DNA of 52,840 nt from Deltaproteobacteria bacterium (lineage in GTDB: Bacteria > Myxococcota > Myxococcia > Myxococcales > 40CM-4-68-19). A program made the translations under genes and the position numbers. The stretch covers positions 1-52,840 of the forward strand of contig VBLC01000073.1 of the NCBI GenBank assembly GCA_005879315.1, in the 5' to 3' direction. Position 1 is the stretch's first letter; every line of letters starts with the position of its first letter. The notes beneath the pieces were generated by a model. It saw nothing but the letters and a program-made list of their open reading frames with translations. It searched no databases and had not been told where the DNA came from. Shown in pieces: positions 32,118 to 40,982 of the stretch.

Positions 32118-34238
32118 TTAGTCCACGCACCTGAAGACGACGATGGCCCTCGCCTTTACTTCGACCTCGTCGCCCGCCTTCAGCGGCTCCCCGTCGATCG
32201 ACCGGCGCAACTGCGGCAAGGACCCGCTCGCCGTGTCGAGCGCCCTCACCCATTTCAGCCCGAACTGCTGCGGGGGCAGCTTGAACGGCAGCGGCTCGTG
32301 GTGCGCATTGAAGACCGTGTAGAAGCTGTCGTCCTCGATCCTCTCGCCGCGCTCGCTGGGCCGGGCGATGGCCGCCCCGTTGAAGAACACGCCGAGCGAC
32401 TTGGCAAAGCCGGCCTGCCAGTCCTCCTCGCTCATCTCTTTTCCCTGCGGCGTGAACCACGCCAGATCCTTCACGTCGGTGCCGTGGATGGGCCGGCCGT
32501 GGAACCAGCCGCGCCGGTGGAAGATGCGGTGCTCGGCGCGCAGCTTGACGAGCGCGCGGGTGAAGTCGAGCAGCTCCCGGTCGACGTGCTCCCAGTCGAA
32601 CCAGGAGATCTCGTTGTCCTGACAGTAGCCGTTGTTGTTGCCGCGCTGGGTCCGGCCCATCTCGTCGCCGCCGAGAAGCATCGGGACCCCTTGCGAAAGA
32701 AAGAGAGTCACGAGGAAATTGCGCTGCTGCTGGGTGCGCAGCGCGAGCACCGCCGGGTCCTCCGTCGGCCCCTCTGCCCCGCAGTTCCAGGAGCGGTTGT
32801 TGCTCTCCCCGTCGCGGTTCTCCTCGCCGTTCGCCTCGTTGTGCTTCTCGTTGTAGGAGACCAGGTCCCGCAGGGTGAAGCCGTCGTGGGCGGTGATGAA
32901 GTTGATCGAGGCATGCGGTCGCCGGCCGGCCGAGGCGTAGAGGTCGGACGAGCCGGTGAAGCGGAAGGCGAACTCCCCCAGCTTCGATGGCTCGCCGCGC
33001 CAGTAGTCGCGCACGGTATCGCGAAACTTTCCATTCCACTCCGACCATTCCGGGGGAAAGTTGCCGACCTGGTATCCCCCCTCGCCCACGTCCCACGGCT
33101 CGGCGATGAGCTTGACCCGCGAGACCACCGGGTCCTGCTGGATGAGATCGAAGAATGCGCTCAGCCGGTCGACCTCGTGCAGGCCGCGCGCCAGCGTCGC
33201 CGCGAGATCGAAGCGGAATCCGTCGACGTGCATCTCCTGGATCCAGTAACGCAATGAATCCATCAAGAGTTGCAATACATATGGATTGCGCATGTTCAAT
33301 GAATTGCCGGTGCCGGTATAATCCATGTAATAGCGCGGCTCGTCAGGCTTGGTCCGATAATAGGCGGTGTTGTCGATGCCTTTGAATGAAAGCATCGGGC
33401 CCAGATGATTTCCCTCGGGCGTGTGGTTGTAGACGACGTCGAGCAACACCTCGATGCCGGCCTTGTGCAGCGTCTTCACCAGCACCTTGAACTCCTGCAC
33501 TTGCTCGCCCCGCTGGCCGCGGCTGGAATATTCGTTGTGGGGAGCGAAGTAACCGATCGAATCGTATCCCCAATAGTTCCGTAATCCTTTCTCCAGCAAA
33601 TGCTGTGAATGGACGAACTGGTGCACCGGCATGAGCTCCACCGCGGTGACGCCCAATTCCTGCAGATGCGCGATGGCCGCGGGCGAGCCGAGACCCGCAT
33701 ACTTGCCGCGCTGGTCCTCGGGCACCTCGCGATGGCGCTGGGTGAATCCTTTGACGTGAGCTTCGTAGACGACGGTCTCGTGCCACGGCGTCTGCGGCGG
33801 ACGGTCGTCGCTCCAATCGAAAAAAGGATTGGTCACGACCGAACGAGGCATGAAAGGCGCGCTGTCCGAATTGCTCAGGACGAGATCGCCTTCGTTCAGC
33901 TTGTAGGGATAGATGGCCTCGTCCCAGCGCGGCAAGCCCTCGATCGCTCGCGCATAGGGATCGAGCAAGAGCTTGGCTGGATTGCAACGATGCCCTTGCT
34001 CTGGCGCCCAGGGCCCGTGGACGCGATAGCCGTAGCGCTGCCCGGGCTCGATGCCCGGCGCGTATCCGTGCCAGACGAAACCGGTGCGCTCGGGCAGGTC
34101 GACCAGCTGCTGGTTGCCGGCGGCGTCGAAGAGGCACAGCTCGATCCGCGTTGCCACTTCGGAGAAGAGGGCGAAGTTGGTCCCGGCGCCGTCGTATTGC
34201 GCTCCGAGAGGATAGGCGCGACCGGGCCAGAGTTTCAT
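32118..34238 (-). CDS. glgX: Glycogen debranching enzyme GlgX
   Basis: 706 residues, the usual length. An N-terminal CBM48-like domain (AQYDGAGTNFALFSEVA) precedes the GH13 barrel. Catalytic residues are Asp344 in GFRFDLA (nucleophile), Glu380 in AEPWDVGEGGY (acid/base), and the Asp of TAHDGFTLRDLV. The loops NEANGEENRDGESNNRSWNC and GRTQRGNNNGYCQDN are GlgX/isoamylase hallmarks. It cleaves alpha-1,6 branches of phosphorylase-limit glycogen in the cytoplasm. No other glycogen genes lie nearby. ATG 34238 has GGAAGG immediately upstream. Confidence 0.95.
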   Translation of the reverse strand: MKLWPGRAYPLGAQYDGAGTNFALFSEVATRIELCLFDAAGNQQLVDLPERTGFVWHGYAPGIEPGQRYGYRVHGPWAPEQGHRCNPAKLLLDPYARAIEGLPRWDEAIYPYKLNEGDLVLSNSDSAPFMPRSVVTNPFFDWSDDRPPQTPWHETVVYEAHVKGFTQRHREVPEDQRGKYAGLGSPAAIAHLQELGVTAVELMPVHQFVHSQHLLEKGLRNYWGYDSIGYFAPHNEYSSRGQRGEQVQEFKVLVKTLHKAGIEVLLDVVYNHTPEGNHLGPMLSFKGIDNTAYYRTKPDEPRYYMDYTGTGNSLNMRNPYVLQLLMDSLRYWIQEMHVDGFRFDLAATLARGLHEVDRLSAFFDLIQQDPVVSRVKLIAEPWDVGEGGYQVGNFPPEWSEWNGKFRDTVRDYWRGEPSKLGEFAFRFTGSSDLYASAGRRPHASINFITAHDGFTLRDLVSYNEKHNEANGEENRDGESNNRSWNCGAEGPTEDPAVLALRTQQQRNFLVTLFLSQGVPMLLGGDEMGRTQRGNNNGYCQDNEISWFDWEHVDRELLDFTRALVKLRAEHRIFHRRGWFHGRPIHGTDVKDLAWFTPQGKEMSEEDWQAGFAKSLGVFFNGAAIARPSERGERIEDDSFYTVFNAHHEPLPFKLPPQQFGLKWVRALDTASGSLPQLRRSIDGEPLKAGDEVEVKARAIVVFRCVD

Positions 34239-34296
34239 CCTTCCAACATTTCGACGGTAGGCCGCCGGCGCAACCGCTCCGCGGGCCATTTCGTCC

Positions 34297-34866
34297 TCAA
34301 GCGTGCTTCCGCTTCCGCAGCAGCCGCCTTTTGAACAGAGGCGGCGCGATGAGGATCGCCGCCATGGTGGCGGCGACCGCGATCTCCAGCCAGCGCACCT
34401 CGTGGGCCAGCCTGGTGGAGCGACCGAAGAGGTAGCCGAGGCCGACGAGCAGGGCGATTTCGATCGTGCCGACGGCGCCGTTGATCAAGATGAAGCGGAG
34501 CGCGGGATATTTCGAGGCCCCGATGGCCAGATAGACGGGCCCGCGCAAGGCCACGAGAAAGCGGCCGAGGAGAATGGCGCGATAGCCGTGCTGCTTCACC
34601 AGGCTCTCGCCCCAGTCGCGCAGTTCCGGCGAGACGACGCGCTGGCCGAGTCGCGTGCGCAAGAGCGCCGGCAGGAAGGACCTGCCGATCAGATAGGTGG
34701 TCGTGTCGCCCGCCATCACCGCCGACCAGGAGGCGAGCCAAGCTGCCCAGAGCGGGAGCGCGCCGGAATGCGCCAGCCAGCCCGCGCCCAGAAGCGTCAG
34801 CTCCTCCGGCAGCGGCAGCACCAGGGTGGAGAGGACGGCGAGGAAGATCGCCACCGCGGCGGTCAT
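34297..34866 (-). CDS. DedA-family membrane protein
   Basis: 189 residues with about five hydrophobic segments. The DedA/SNARE-associated signature is present: EELTLLGAGWLA near the start, and GRFLVALRGPVYLAIGASK with the conserved R-x-x-x-x-x-R-x-P pattern. DedA proteins act in lipid carrier flipping and envelope homeostasis. The C-terminus is basic (FKRRLLRKRKHA). It lies 58 bp upstream of glgX on the same strand. Confidence 0.8.
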   Translation of the reverse strand: MTAAVAIFLAVLSTLVLPLPEELTLLGAGWLAHSGALPLWAAWLASWSAVMAGDTTTYLIGRSFLPALLRTRLGQRVVSPELRDWGESLVKQHGYRAILLGRFLVALRGPVYLAIGASKYPALRFILINGAVGTIEIALLVGLGYLFGRSTRLAHEVRWLEIAVAATMAAILIAPPLFKRRLLRKRKHA

Positions 34867-34924
34867 GGGCGGCGACCTTAGTCAGAAAATGTGTTTGCCC
34901 GCGACCTCGCGGTAGAAAAGGAGC

Positions 34925-35827
34925 ATGAAGAGGACCCTGCTCGCGGGATTGATGCTGATCTCGTTTTCGGCCTCGGCCGACTGGGTGCTCATCCAGCCTC
35001 ATGCCGGCTCGACCCTGAAGTCGCGCGAGAGCAAGAAGGACGAGAAGCTCACGCTGCCCCAGGGCCCCATCGAGGCCGGCGGAAAGCCTGCCCGGTCGAT
35101 CCAGCTGCGGGGCAAAGTGGGGCGGCTGGTCTGGAAGAATCCGAAGGGCAAGTCGACCCAGGAGCTCTACGACTCGTATGCGCAAGAGCTCGCCAAGGGA
35201 GGGTTCAAACCGCTCTGGGCCTGCGCGGGAAAGGAATGCGGCTCGGCGATGGAAGTTCCGCTGCTTGGCAGGGTCCCTTCTTCGGCAGAGGCGCACTACG
35301 CGATCGCGCAGCTGGTGCGCCGCGAACAGGGCGACGCCTTCGCCGCGCTGCAGGTGGCGCCGGCGGAGACCACGCTGCTGCTCATCGAGGTGAGCGCCAC
35401 GCCCGAGCAGAACGAGTTGGCCGTCCGCGAGGCGGTGGCAGCGGCCAGCAAGGTGACGCAGCCGGCGCTCGCCGACGCGCTCGCTCGCGACGGCCACGTC
35501 GCGCTCGGCGACATCCTCTACAAGCCCGGCGAGGTGGCGCTGCGGCCGGAGGCGGCCTCGGTGGTGAAGCAGATCGCAGCGCTGCTCGACAAGGACTCGG
35601 CCCTCAAGCTCTACGTCGTCGGACACACCGACTCGCAGGGTGAATACGCGCACAACGTCGCGCTGTCGAAAAAGCGCGCCGACTGGCTGTTGAAAGAGCT
35701 GGCCAGGCAGGGCGTGGCGAAGAGCCGGCTCAAGGCCGATGGAGTGGGGCCGCTCGCGCCCGTCGCGCCCAACGAGACCGATGAGGGCCGGTCCCGCAAT
35801 CGGCGCGTCGAGCTCGTCAAGCAGTGA
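34925..35827 (+). CDS. OmpA-like cell-envelope protein with DUF4892-type N-domain
   Basis: 300 residues. A Sec signal (KRTLLAGLMLISFSASA) without a lipobox cysteine, a DUF4892-like domain of about 150 residues, and a C-terminal OmpA/MotB peptidoglycan-binding domain from about residue 190. That domain has LYKPGEVALRPEA, VVGHTDSQGEYAHNVALSKKRA and NETDEGRSRNRRVEL, and the diaminopimelate-contacting Asp and Arg of this domain are present. Periplasmic or outer-membrane protein tethered to the wall. Divergent from dedA. Confidence 0.75.
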   Translation: MKRTLLAGLMLISFSASADWVLIQPHAGSTLKSRESKKDEKLTLPQGPIEAGGKPARSIQLRGKVGRLVWKNPKGKSTQELYDSYAQELAKGGFKPLWACAGKECGSAMEVPLLGRVPSSAEAHYAIAQLVRREQGDAFAALQVAPAETTLLLIEVSATPEQNELAVREAVAAASKVTQPALADALARDGHVALGDILYKPGEVALRPEAASVVKQIAALLDKDSALKLYVVGHTDSQGEYAHNVALSKKRADWLLKELARQGVAKSRLKADGVGPLAPVAPNETDEGRSRNRRVELVKQ

Positions 35828-35893
35828 GGCCTGAGCACATCTCACGACTCGTCGAGGTTCAACTCCACAAACGTAGCCGCTAAGCGGCCGCGG

Positions 35894-36694
35894 CTAGCGG
35901 CTGCGCCTGCGCGCAAGGAATGCGCGCTTCGCCCGCGCGCCGCGCTTCTCCAGCAGCGGCCGCAGCGCGCGGGTGAGCGCCGGCGAGAGATATCCGAGCA
36001 TCGCCAGCTTTCCCGAGAGCCAGGGCAGGGCGACCTCCGCGCTTCTCTCCTCCAGGCAGCGCAGCACCACGTCCGCGACCTGGTCCGCGCTGCTCAACGG
36101 CTGCGAGAAGGTGGCGTCAGCGATCTTCTCGGCCTCCTCGCCGAAGAAGCCGGTGTCGACTGGCCCGGGCGAGACGACCGAGACGCCGATGCCGCGCTCC
36201 TCGAGCTCGTCGCGCAGCGCGCGGGAGAAGGCGCGCAGGCCTGCCTTGCTGGCGCCGTAGGCGGCCTGGAACGGCATCGGCACCATTCCGGAGAGGCTGG
36301 CGACATTGACGATGTTGCCGCCCGCGCGGAGGAGCGGGATCGCGGCGCGGCAGAGCACGATCGGCGCGGCGAGGTTGACGGTGACCATCTCGGCGAGCGC
36401 GAGCGGCTCGACCGCGAGCACCGGACCCCGATGGTGCACCCCGGCGTTGTTGACGACGATGTCGAGCGCGCCCAGCCGATCGACCACGCGCTGCGGCAGC
36501 GCGGCGAGCTTGGGCAGGTCCTTGACGTCGAGCGGGAACGGCTCGCCGCCGACCTGCGCGGCGGCTTCGCGGAGCGCCTTCTCGGTGCGGGCCACCATCG
36601 CCACTTTCGCGCCTTGCGCGGCAAGCTTGCGCGAGACGGCGAGGCCGATGCCCGAGGAGGCGCCCGTCACCAGTGCGATCTTCCCTGCGAGCAC
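35894..36694 (-). CDS. Short-chain dehydrogenase/reductase
   Basis: 266 residues, classical SDR. TGASSGIG (residues 10-17) binds the nucleotide and Arg in VARTEKAL suggests NADP(H). NNAG, a Ser in NVASLSGMV and YGASK complete the catalytic set. A hydrophobic, basic C-terminal tail (LRPLLEKRGARAKRAFLARRRSR) is longer than average and may attach to membranes. Substrate unknown; convergent with the OmpA-like gene. Confidence 0.8.
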   Translation of the reverse strand: MLAGKIALVTGASSGIGLAVSRKLAAQGAKVAMVARTEKALREAAAQVGGEPFPLDVKDLPKLAALPQRVVDRLGALDIVVNNAGVHHRGPVLAVEPLALAEMVTVNLAAPIVLCRAAIPLLRAGGNIVNVASLSGMVPMPFQAAYGASKAGLRAFSRALRDELEERGIGVSVVSPGPVDTGFFGEEAEKIADATFSQPLSSADQVADVVLRCLEERSAEVALPWLSGKLAMLGYLSPALTRALRPLLEKRGARAKRAFLARRRSR

Positions 36695-36759
36695 GGACCT
36701 CTCCTAGCAGATCTTCAGCCGCGGGCGCGCGTTGAACCTTGCACCCCGGAGGTTCGCCC

Positions 36760-38115
36760 ATGCGCCGCACTCTGCTTCTCGTCGTCCTGGCCGCTGCCAC
36801 GCTCGCCGCTGCTGCCGTCGCCGCGCTCCTGCGCCCGCCCGCCGTGACCAGGCCGCCGTCCCGGCCCGTCGCCGCCGGCGCGCTGCGGCTCTCGACACAG
36901 CTCGATCGGCGCTTCCTTCCCGAGCAGGGCGGAGGCGAGGCGTATCTGCAGATCGATCTCGTCGCCGGCGGCGAGCGGGGCGATGAGCGCCGCGTGCCAG
37001 TCAATGCCGTGATCATCATCGACCGCAGCGGCTCGATGTCGGGCGCAAAGATCGAGCGCGCGCGCGACGCCGCGCGAGCGCTGGTCGACGCGCTCGGCGA
37101 GCAGGATCGGCTCGCCATCGTCGAATTCTCCAGCTCGGCGGCGGTCGCGCTGCACTCGACGCCCATGACTGCCTCGGCGCGGGAGCGGGCGCTCTCGGCC
37201 ATCGCCGCCCTCTATGCGGGAGGTGGAACCAACATGTCGGCCGCCTTCGACGCCGCCGCGCCGGAGCTTCAGCGCGGCCGGTCGCCCGAGCGGGTCGACA
37301 AGGTCTTCCTCGCTTCCGACGGCGAGGCGAACGAAGGCATCCACGACCGGCGCGGTCTTCTCCAGGTCGCCCAGCGCGATTTCGGTCCGGCCACGGTCTC
37401 CACCTTCGGCATCGGCGAGGACTACGACGAGGACTTGATGTCTGCCTTGGCGGCGCAGGCGGGCGGCCGCGCGCGCTACATCGACTCGCCCGAGATCTTG
37501 CCGCGCGCTTTTCAGGGCGAGCTGAGCCGCGCGAAGAGCGCCGTGGCCCGCGACGTGCGGGTCCGCGTCAGCGGGCTGGCCGGCGTGAGCGTCGAGCGCG
37601 TGCTGGGATATCCGTCCGACGGCGGCTGGGTGCGCGTCCCTGATTTCGCCGCCGGCGAGGAGCGACGGGTGTTGGTCAAGCTCTCCGTGCCCAGCGGCCG
37701 CGGCATCACGGACCTGGCCGCGGTCGAGCTGCAGTTCGAGGACGCAGCGGGCGCGCAAGAGCGCGCGCGGTCGGTGGCGCAGGCGACTTTCACTTCCGAC
37801 CGCGGCGAGCTTGCCCAGGCGCCCACGGCGGCGGCGGTCGAAGGCGCGAAAGCGGAGATGGCCGAGCTGGCCGAGAAGGCAGCGCGCTTGCAGGAGGAAG
37901 GCCGGCGCGCGGAGGCCAAGGCGCAAGTGGACCAGCTCAAGCACATCGCCGTCCAGGCCGCGGCTGCCACCCCGGCCGAGGCGACGGCACTCGCCAGAGC
38001 GGCCAACGAGTACGACGGCGAGGTGAGCGCCATCTCGGGCCGCGGCAGCGCCGCGAGCAAGAAGCTGAAGGAGAGGACGTTCGACGCGGTGCGCGCGCCG
38101 GTCGCCGGCTGGTGA
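36760..38115 (+). CDS. Exported von Willebrand factor type A domain protein
   Basis: 451 residues from ATG 36760, preceded by GGAGGT at 8-bp spacing. An N-terminal membrane anchor or signal (RRTLLLVVLAAATLAAAAVAAL) leads to a vWA domain at about residues 80-260. The MIDAS metal site is intact: DRSGSMSG (DxSxS), the Thr of GGTNMS and the Asp of ASDGEAN. A beta-rich domain follows, then a C-terminal Ala/Glu-rich helical region. YfbK-like bacterial vWA proteins share this plan. It is followed 4 bp later by a membrane coiled-coil gene, so the two probably work together at the envelope. Confidence 0.75.
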   Translation: MRRTLLLVVLAAATLAAAAVAALLRPPAVTRPPSRPVAAGALRLSTQLDRRFLPEQGGGEAYLQIDLVAGGERGDERRVPVNAVIIIDRSGSMSGAKIERARDAARALVDALGEQDRLAIVEFSSSAAVALHSTPMTASARERALSAIAALYAGGGTNMSAAFDAAAPELQRGRSPERVDKVFLASDGEANEGIHDRRGLLQVAQRDFGPATVSTFGIGEDYDEDLMSALAAQAGGRARYIDSPEILPRAFQGELSRAKSAVARDVRVRVSGLAGVSVERVLGYPSDGGWVRVPDFAAGEERRVLVKLSVPSGRGITDLAAVELQFEDAAGAQERARSVAQATFTSDRGELAQAPTAAAVEGAKAEMAELAEKAARLQEEGRRAEAKAQVDQLKHIAVQAAAATPAEATALARAANEYDGEVSAISGRGSAASKKLKERTFDAVRAPVAGW

Positions 38116-38119
38116 CGCC

Positions 38120-39142
38120 GTGGACGTGCGCTTCGACGATCACGCGGCGTTTCAGCGCGCGGCGGCTTGGGCGGCTCTCGGTGGAGCTGCGCTCGCCGCC
38201 GTCGCGCCGCTCCCGGTAGCTGCGGCGGGAGCTGCTATCGCGATCGCGTTCCGGCCGGGAGCTCGAAGGCGGCGCCTGGTGGTCGCGAGTGGCTGCGCTG
38301 CCGCAGCGGGAGCGGCGCTCGCGCTGCCCGCGGCGGTGTGGCCCTGGGCGCTCTCTGGGGCCTTCTTTGCGCTGGTTCTTGCTTCGGCGCGAGCAGAGGC
38401 GCCTGCCTCCGCACGCGCCGTCGCGGTGGCGCTCTGCGCCGCGATCGCCGTGGTCGCGGCTCACACCTTGCCGGCCGCCGCGCTCGCTCTTTCGCAGGCG
38501 CTTCCGCGCGCGCTGGCAGATGTCGCGGCGGGCGGTGCCCTCGGGCTCTGGCTTTCGCTCGCCGCTGCGCCGCTGCACATTTCCATGGGCGCCGATCCGG
38601 TCGAGGGCAGGCTCTCTGCGCTGCGGCCCTCGCTCAACGCCGAGCTGCGCGCGCTGGCCGAACGCGCCGCTGCCGCCCGCCGGGGAGCAACCCACGAGCT
38701 GCCAGCCGGAGCGCGGGCCGACTTGCGCGGGCTGCTCGATTCTCTGGCGCTCGCCGCGCTCGATCTCGCCTCTCGCGCATCCGAGCTGGGCCGCGCCGCA
38801 CCAGCCTCGCTGGAGAATGATCTGAAAGCGCGCAACGCCGCGCTCGCCAAGAACGCCGCGGCCGCCGACGACGAGCGGGCCCGGCAGAGCTACTTGCGCG
38901 CCGCAGAGGCGCTGGAGGGCCAGCTCGAGCACCTGCGCCGGGTGCGCCGCGCGCGCGAACGCGTCCTGGCCCGGCTGCACGAGGAGGTCGCCAATCTCGA
39001 GCGCGCCCGTTTCTCCCTCACGCTCTTGCACGGCGGAGACGATGCAGTCGAGCTCGATCTGCTGCACGAGCGGCTGCAGCACGGCGCCGTGGCCTGCGAG
39101 AGCGAGGAAGATCTGACGGTTTCGCGCCCGGTGCTAACCTGA
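38120..39142 (+). CDS. Multi-span membrane protein with C-terminal coiled coil
   Basis: 340 residues from GTG 38120. Residues 10-155 are mostly Ala/Val-rich membrane segments (four to six). Residues 165-330 are charged, helical and predicted coiled coil (LAKNAAAADDERARQSYLR, RRARERVLARLHEEVANLE). This half resembles the protein at 23017-23763. It lies 4 bp after the vWA gene and 4 bp before the methyltransferase gene, forming a three-gene operon. No known family recognised. Confidence 0.65.
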   Translation: MDVRFDDHAAFQRAAAWAALGGAALAAVAPLPVAAAGAAIAIAFRPGARRRRLVVASGCAAAAGAALALPAAVWPWALSGAFFALVLASARAEAPASARAVAVALCAAIAVVAAHTLPAAALALSQALPRALADVAAGGALGLWLSLAAAPLHISMGADPVEGRLSALRPSLNAELRALAERAAAARRGATHELPAGARADLRGLLDSLALAALDLASRASELGRAAPASLENDLKARNAALAKNAAAADDERARQSYLRAAEALEGQLEHLRRVRRARERVLARLHEEVANLERARFSLTLLHGGDDAVELDLLHERLQHGAVACESEEDLTVSRPVLT

Positions 39143-39146
39143 GGGC

Positions 39147-39914
39147 GTGCCCGACCCTTGGGATCCCCGGCAGTACGATCGCTTCCGCACCGAGAGGGCG
39201 CAGCCCTTCCGCGATCTGCTCGCACTGGTCCAGCCGCGGCCCGGGATGCGCGTGGTCGATCTCGGCTGCGGCACGGGCGACATGACGCTCGAGCTGCACC
39301 GCGAGCTCGGAGCGCGCGAGACGCTGGGCATCGACGATTCCGCCTCGATGCTCGCCAAGGTGCCGCGGGCGGAGGGGCTGCGCTTCGAGCAGCTCGACAT
39401 CGCGAAGTTCGCGCCCGCGGAGCCCTTCGATCTCGCTTTCTCCAACGCCGCGCTGCACTGGGTGCCCGACCATCCCTCGCTGTTGCGCAGGCTCACGCGC
39501 GCGCTGCGGCCGGGCGGGCAGCTCGCCATCCAGATGCCGATGAACGACGACCACCCTTCGCACCAGACGGCCTTCGAGCTGGCGCGCTCGCCGGAGTTCC
39601 GGCGGCTGCTTCACGGCTTCGAGCGCCGGGCAGAGCTGCTCGAGCCGGCGCAGTATTCCTCGTGGCTGCACAAGCTCGGCTTCGTCCGCCAGCAGGTGCG
39701 GTTGCAGATCTACGCGCATCTTCTGGAGAGCCGCGAGCAGGTGATCGAGTGGGTGCGCGGGGCGCTCTTGACCGACTACCAGAAGCGGCTTGCGCCGGCC
39801 GACTGGGAGCGCTTCCTGCGCCGCTACCGTGAGCTGCTCTTGCCGCAGCTCGACGACGAGCGACCGTTTCTCTACACCTATCCGCGCATTCTCATCTGGG
39901 GAGAGCTGCCCTAG
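39147..39914 (+). CDS. tam: Trans-aconitate 2-methyltransferase-like SAM methyltransferase
   Basis: 255 residues from GTG 39147. WDPRQYDRFRTERAQPFRDLL at the N-terminus matches the Tam pattern. The SAM motif is VVDLGCGTGDMTLEL, with LGIDDSASML (acidic residue for ribose) and FSNAALHWVPDH, which is typical of Tam. The C-terminal cap carries YPRILIWGELP. Tam methylates trans-aconitate formed by spontaneous isomerisation in the citric-acid cycle. Other small-acid methyltransferases share this outline. Confidence 0.65.
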   Translation: MPDPWDPRQYDRFRTERAQPFRDLLALVQPRPGMRVVDLGCGTGDMTLELHRELGARETLGIDDSASMLAKVPRAEGLRFEQLDIAKFAPAEPFDLAFSNAALHWVPDHPSLLRRLTRALRPGGQLAIQMPMNDDHPSHQTAFELARSPEFRRLLHGFERRAELLEPAQYSSWLHKLGFVRQQVRLQIYAHLLESREQVIEWVRGALLTDYQKRLAPADWERFLRRYRELLLPQLDDERPFLYTYPRILIWGELP

Positions 39915-40112
39915 AACGTGCTCGTCCTCGTGCTCGTTTTCGTGTCTCGATGGTCGAGCTCGTGCTCGTGCTCCTCTTCGTGCCCGAGTGTCGAGCTCGT
40001 GCTGGTGCTCCTTTTCGTGCCCGATCTCGAACGAGCCCCGAGCACCCGCACGGGCACGACGCCGAGCGCCAAAAACGAGCTCGAGCACGAGCACGGCAGT
40101 ACCGCGCCGCGG
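39915..40112. repeat. Hexamer-based inverted repeat (CGTGCTCGT/ACGAGCACG) in a tail-to-tail gap
   Basis: The left arm from 39917 is made of degenerate GTGCTC/GAGCTC units. CGTGCTCGTCCTCGTGCTCG is mirrored by CGAGCTCGAGCACGAGCACG just before 40096, and the flanking TTTT/AAAAA also mirror. Middle units (GTGCTGGTGCTCC, GAGCACCCGCACGG) carry the symmetry inward. It separates the methyltransferase stop from the PomX-like stop. A fold-back RNA from either strand is expected, so a two-way terminator role is plausible. No gene seen. Confidence 0.65.
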
Positions 40113-40982
40113 TCAGCGCAGCCCGGTGATGCGGGTGCGCGCCTCTGCCAGCGCGCGATGGATCTCCTCCAGCGCGCTGCGGCTCTGGGCGGCCTCGTCG
40201 ACCTCGGCGGCTGCGGCGACGAGCTGTTCGGCGAGGCGGTCGCGCTCGCCGTGCGCAGCCGATGCCTCTGCTCGCGCGTCGTCGCGCTCCTTCGCGCGCA
40301 GCTCGAGCTCCGCGGAAAGGCGCCCCATGGCCTCGCGGGCCTGCGCAGCTTCGCCGCGAGCGCGCTTCGATTCCTCGGCAGCGGCGGCCGAGCGCCCTTT
40401 CTCCTCGCGCAGCTCGCGGGAGAGGCGCGCCACTTGCGCGAGAGCGCCGTCGCGCTCCGCCTGGAGCAACTCCACTTCGGCGAGCAGGTCGCGCGCGGCG
40501 GCGGCGCGCTTCTCCACTTCGACGGCGAGCTGCTGCGACTCGGCCTTCTGCTCCCGCGACTCTTCCGCGGCCGCGCGCAGAGCACCGAGAGCGGCGTCGA
40601 GATCGGACTTGAGCCGCGCGTTGGCGTCGGCTGCGCGGGAGAGCTCGCCGGTGAGCTCGCGAGCGAGATCCGCGACTTCGGAGGCGGCGCCGCGCTTCGG
40701 CGGTGCGGCGGGCTGCGGCTCGAGCAGGCTGCGGGCCTGGGCGATGCGCGCCGCGCGGGCAGGAGGCGGTACGGCAGCAGCTCGCGGCTTCGGTTCAGGC
40801 GTGACGACGGGCTCTTCGCGCGGCGCAATTTCGGGCGGTGCGACGGCGCCGCCGTTCACCGGAGCATCGGCCGCGAGAGGCGAGCTCTCCTCCTGCTGCG
40901 CAAGGGCGAGGTCGTCCATCGCCCGGCTGAGCCGCACGCGGGGTCGTGCCTTGGGCAGGTTTTCCTCGAAGCCGCGCTTCAT
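40113..40982 (-). CDS. pomX: PomX-like coiled-coil protein (division-site positioning)
   Basis: 289 residues. The N-terminus MKRGFEENLPKARPRVRL is short and very basic, followed by a Pro/Ala-rich linker (to about residue 90) and a long C-terminal coiled coil (about 95-285). From memory, the first 22 residues of Myxococcus PomX stimulate the ATPase PomZ through Lys13 and Arg15; here Arg13 and Arg15 stand at those places. The ATG overlaps the ParA-like gene by 4 bp, and gene order HEAT protein-ParA-coiled coil matches pomY-pomZ-pomX. It is shorter than Myxococcus PomX (about 400). Expected role: cytoplasmic scaffold of the complex that marks midcell. Confidence 0.7.
   Translation of the reverse strand: MKRGFEENLPKARPRVRLSRAMDDLALAQQEESSPLAADAPVNGGAVAPPEIAPREEPVVTPEPKPRAAAVPPPARAARIAQARSLLEPQPAAPPKRGAASEVADLARELTGELSRAADANARLKSDLDAALGALRAAAEESREQKAESQQLAVEVEKRAAAARDLLAEVELLQAERDGALAQVARLSRELREEKGRSAAAAEESKRARGEAAQAREAMGRLSAELELRAKERDDARAEASAAHGERDRLAEQLVAAAAEVDEAAQSRSALEEIHRALAEARTRITGLR

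Noticed and set aside
39915-40112. CRISPR array
   Set aside because: Repeat units are short, degenerate and contiguous, and they mirror each other; there are no unique spacers and no cas genes.
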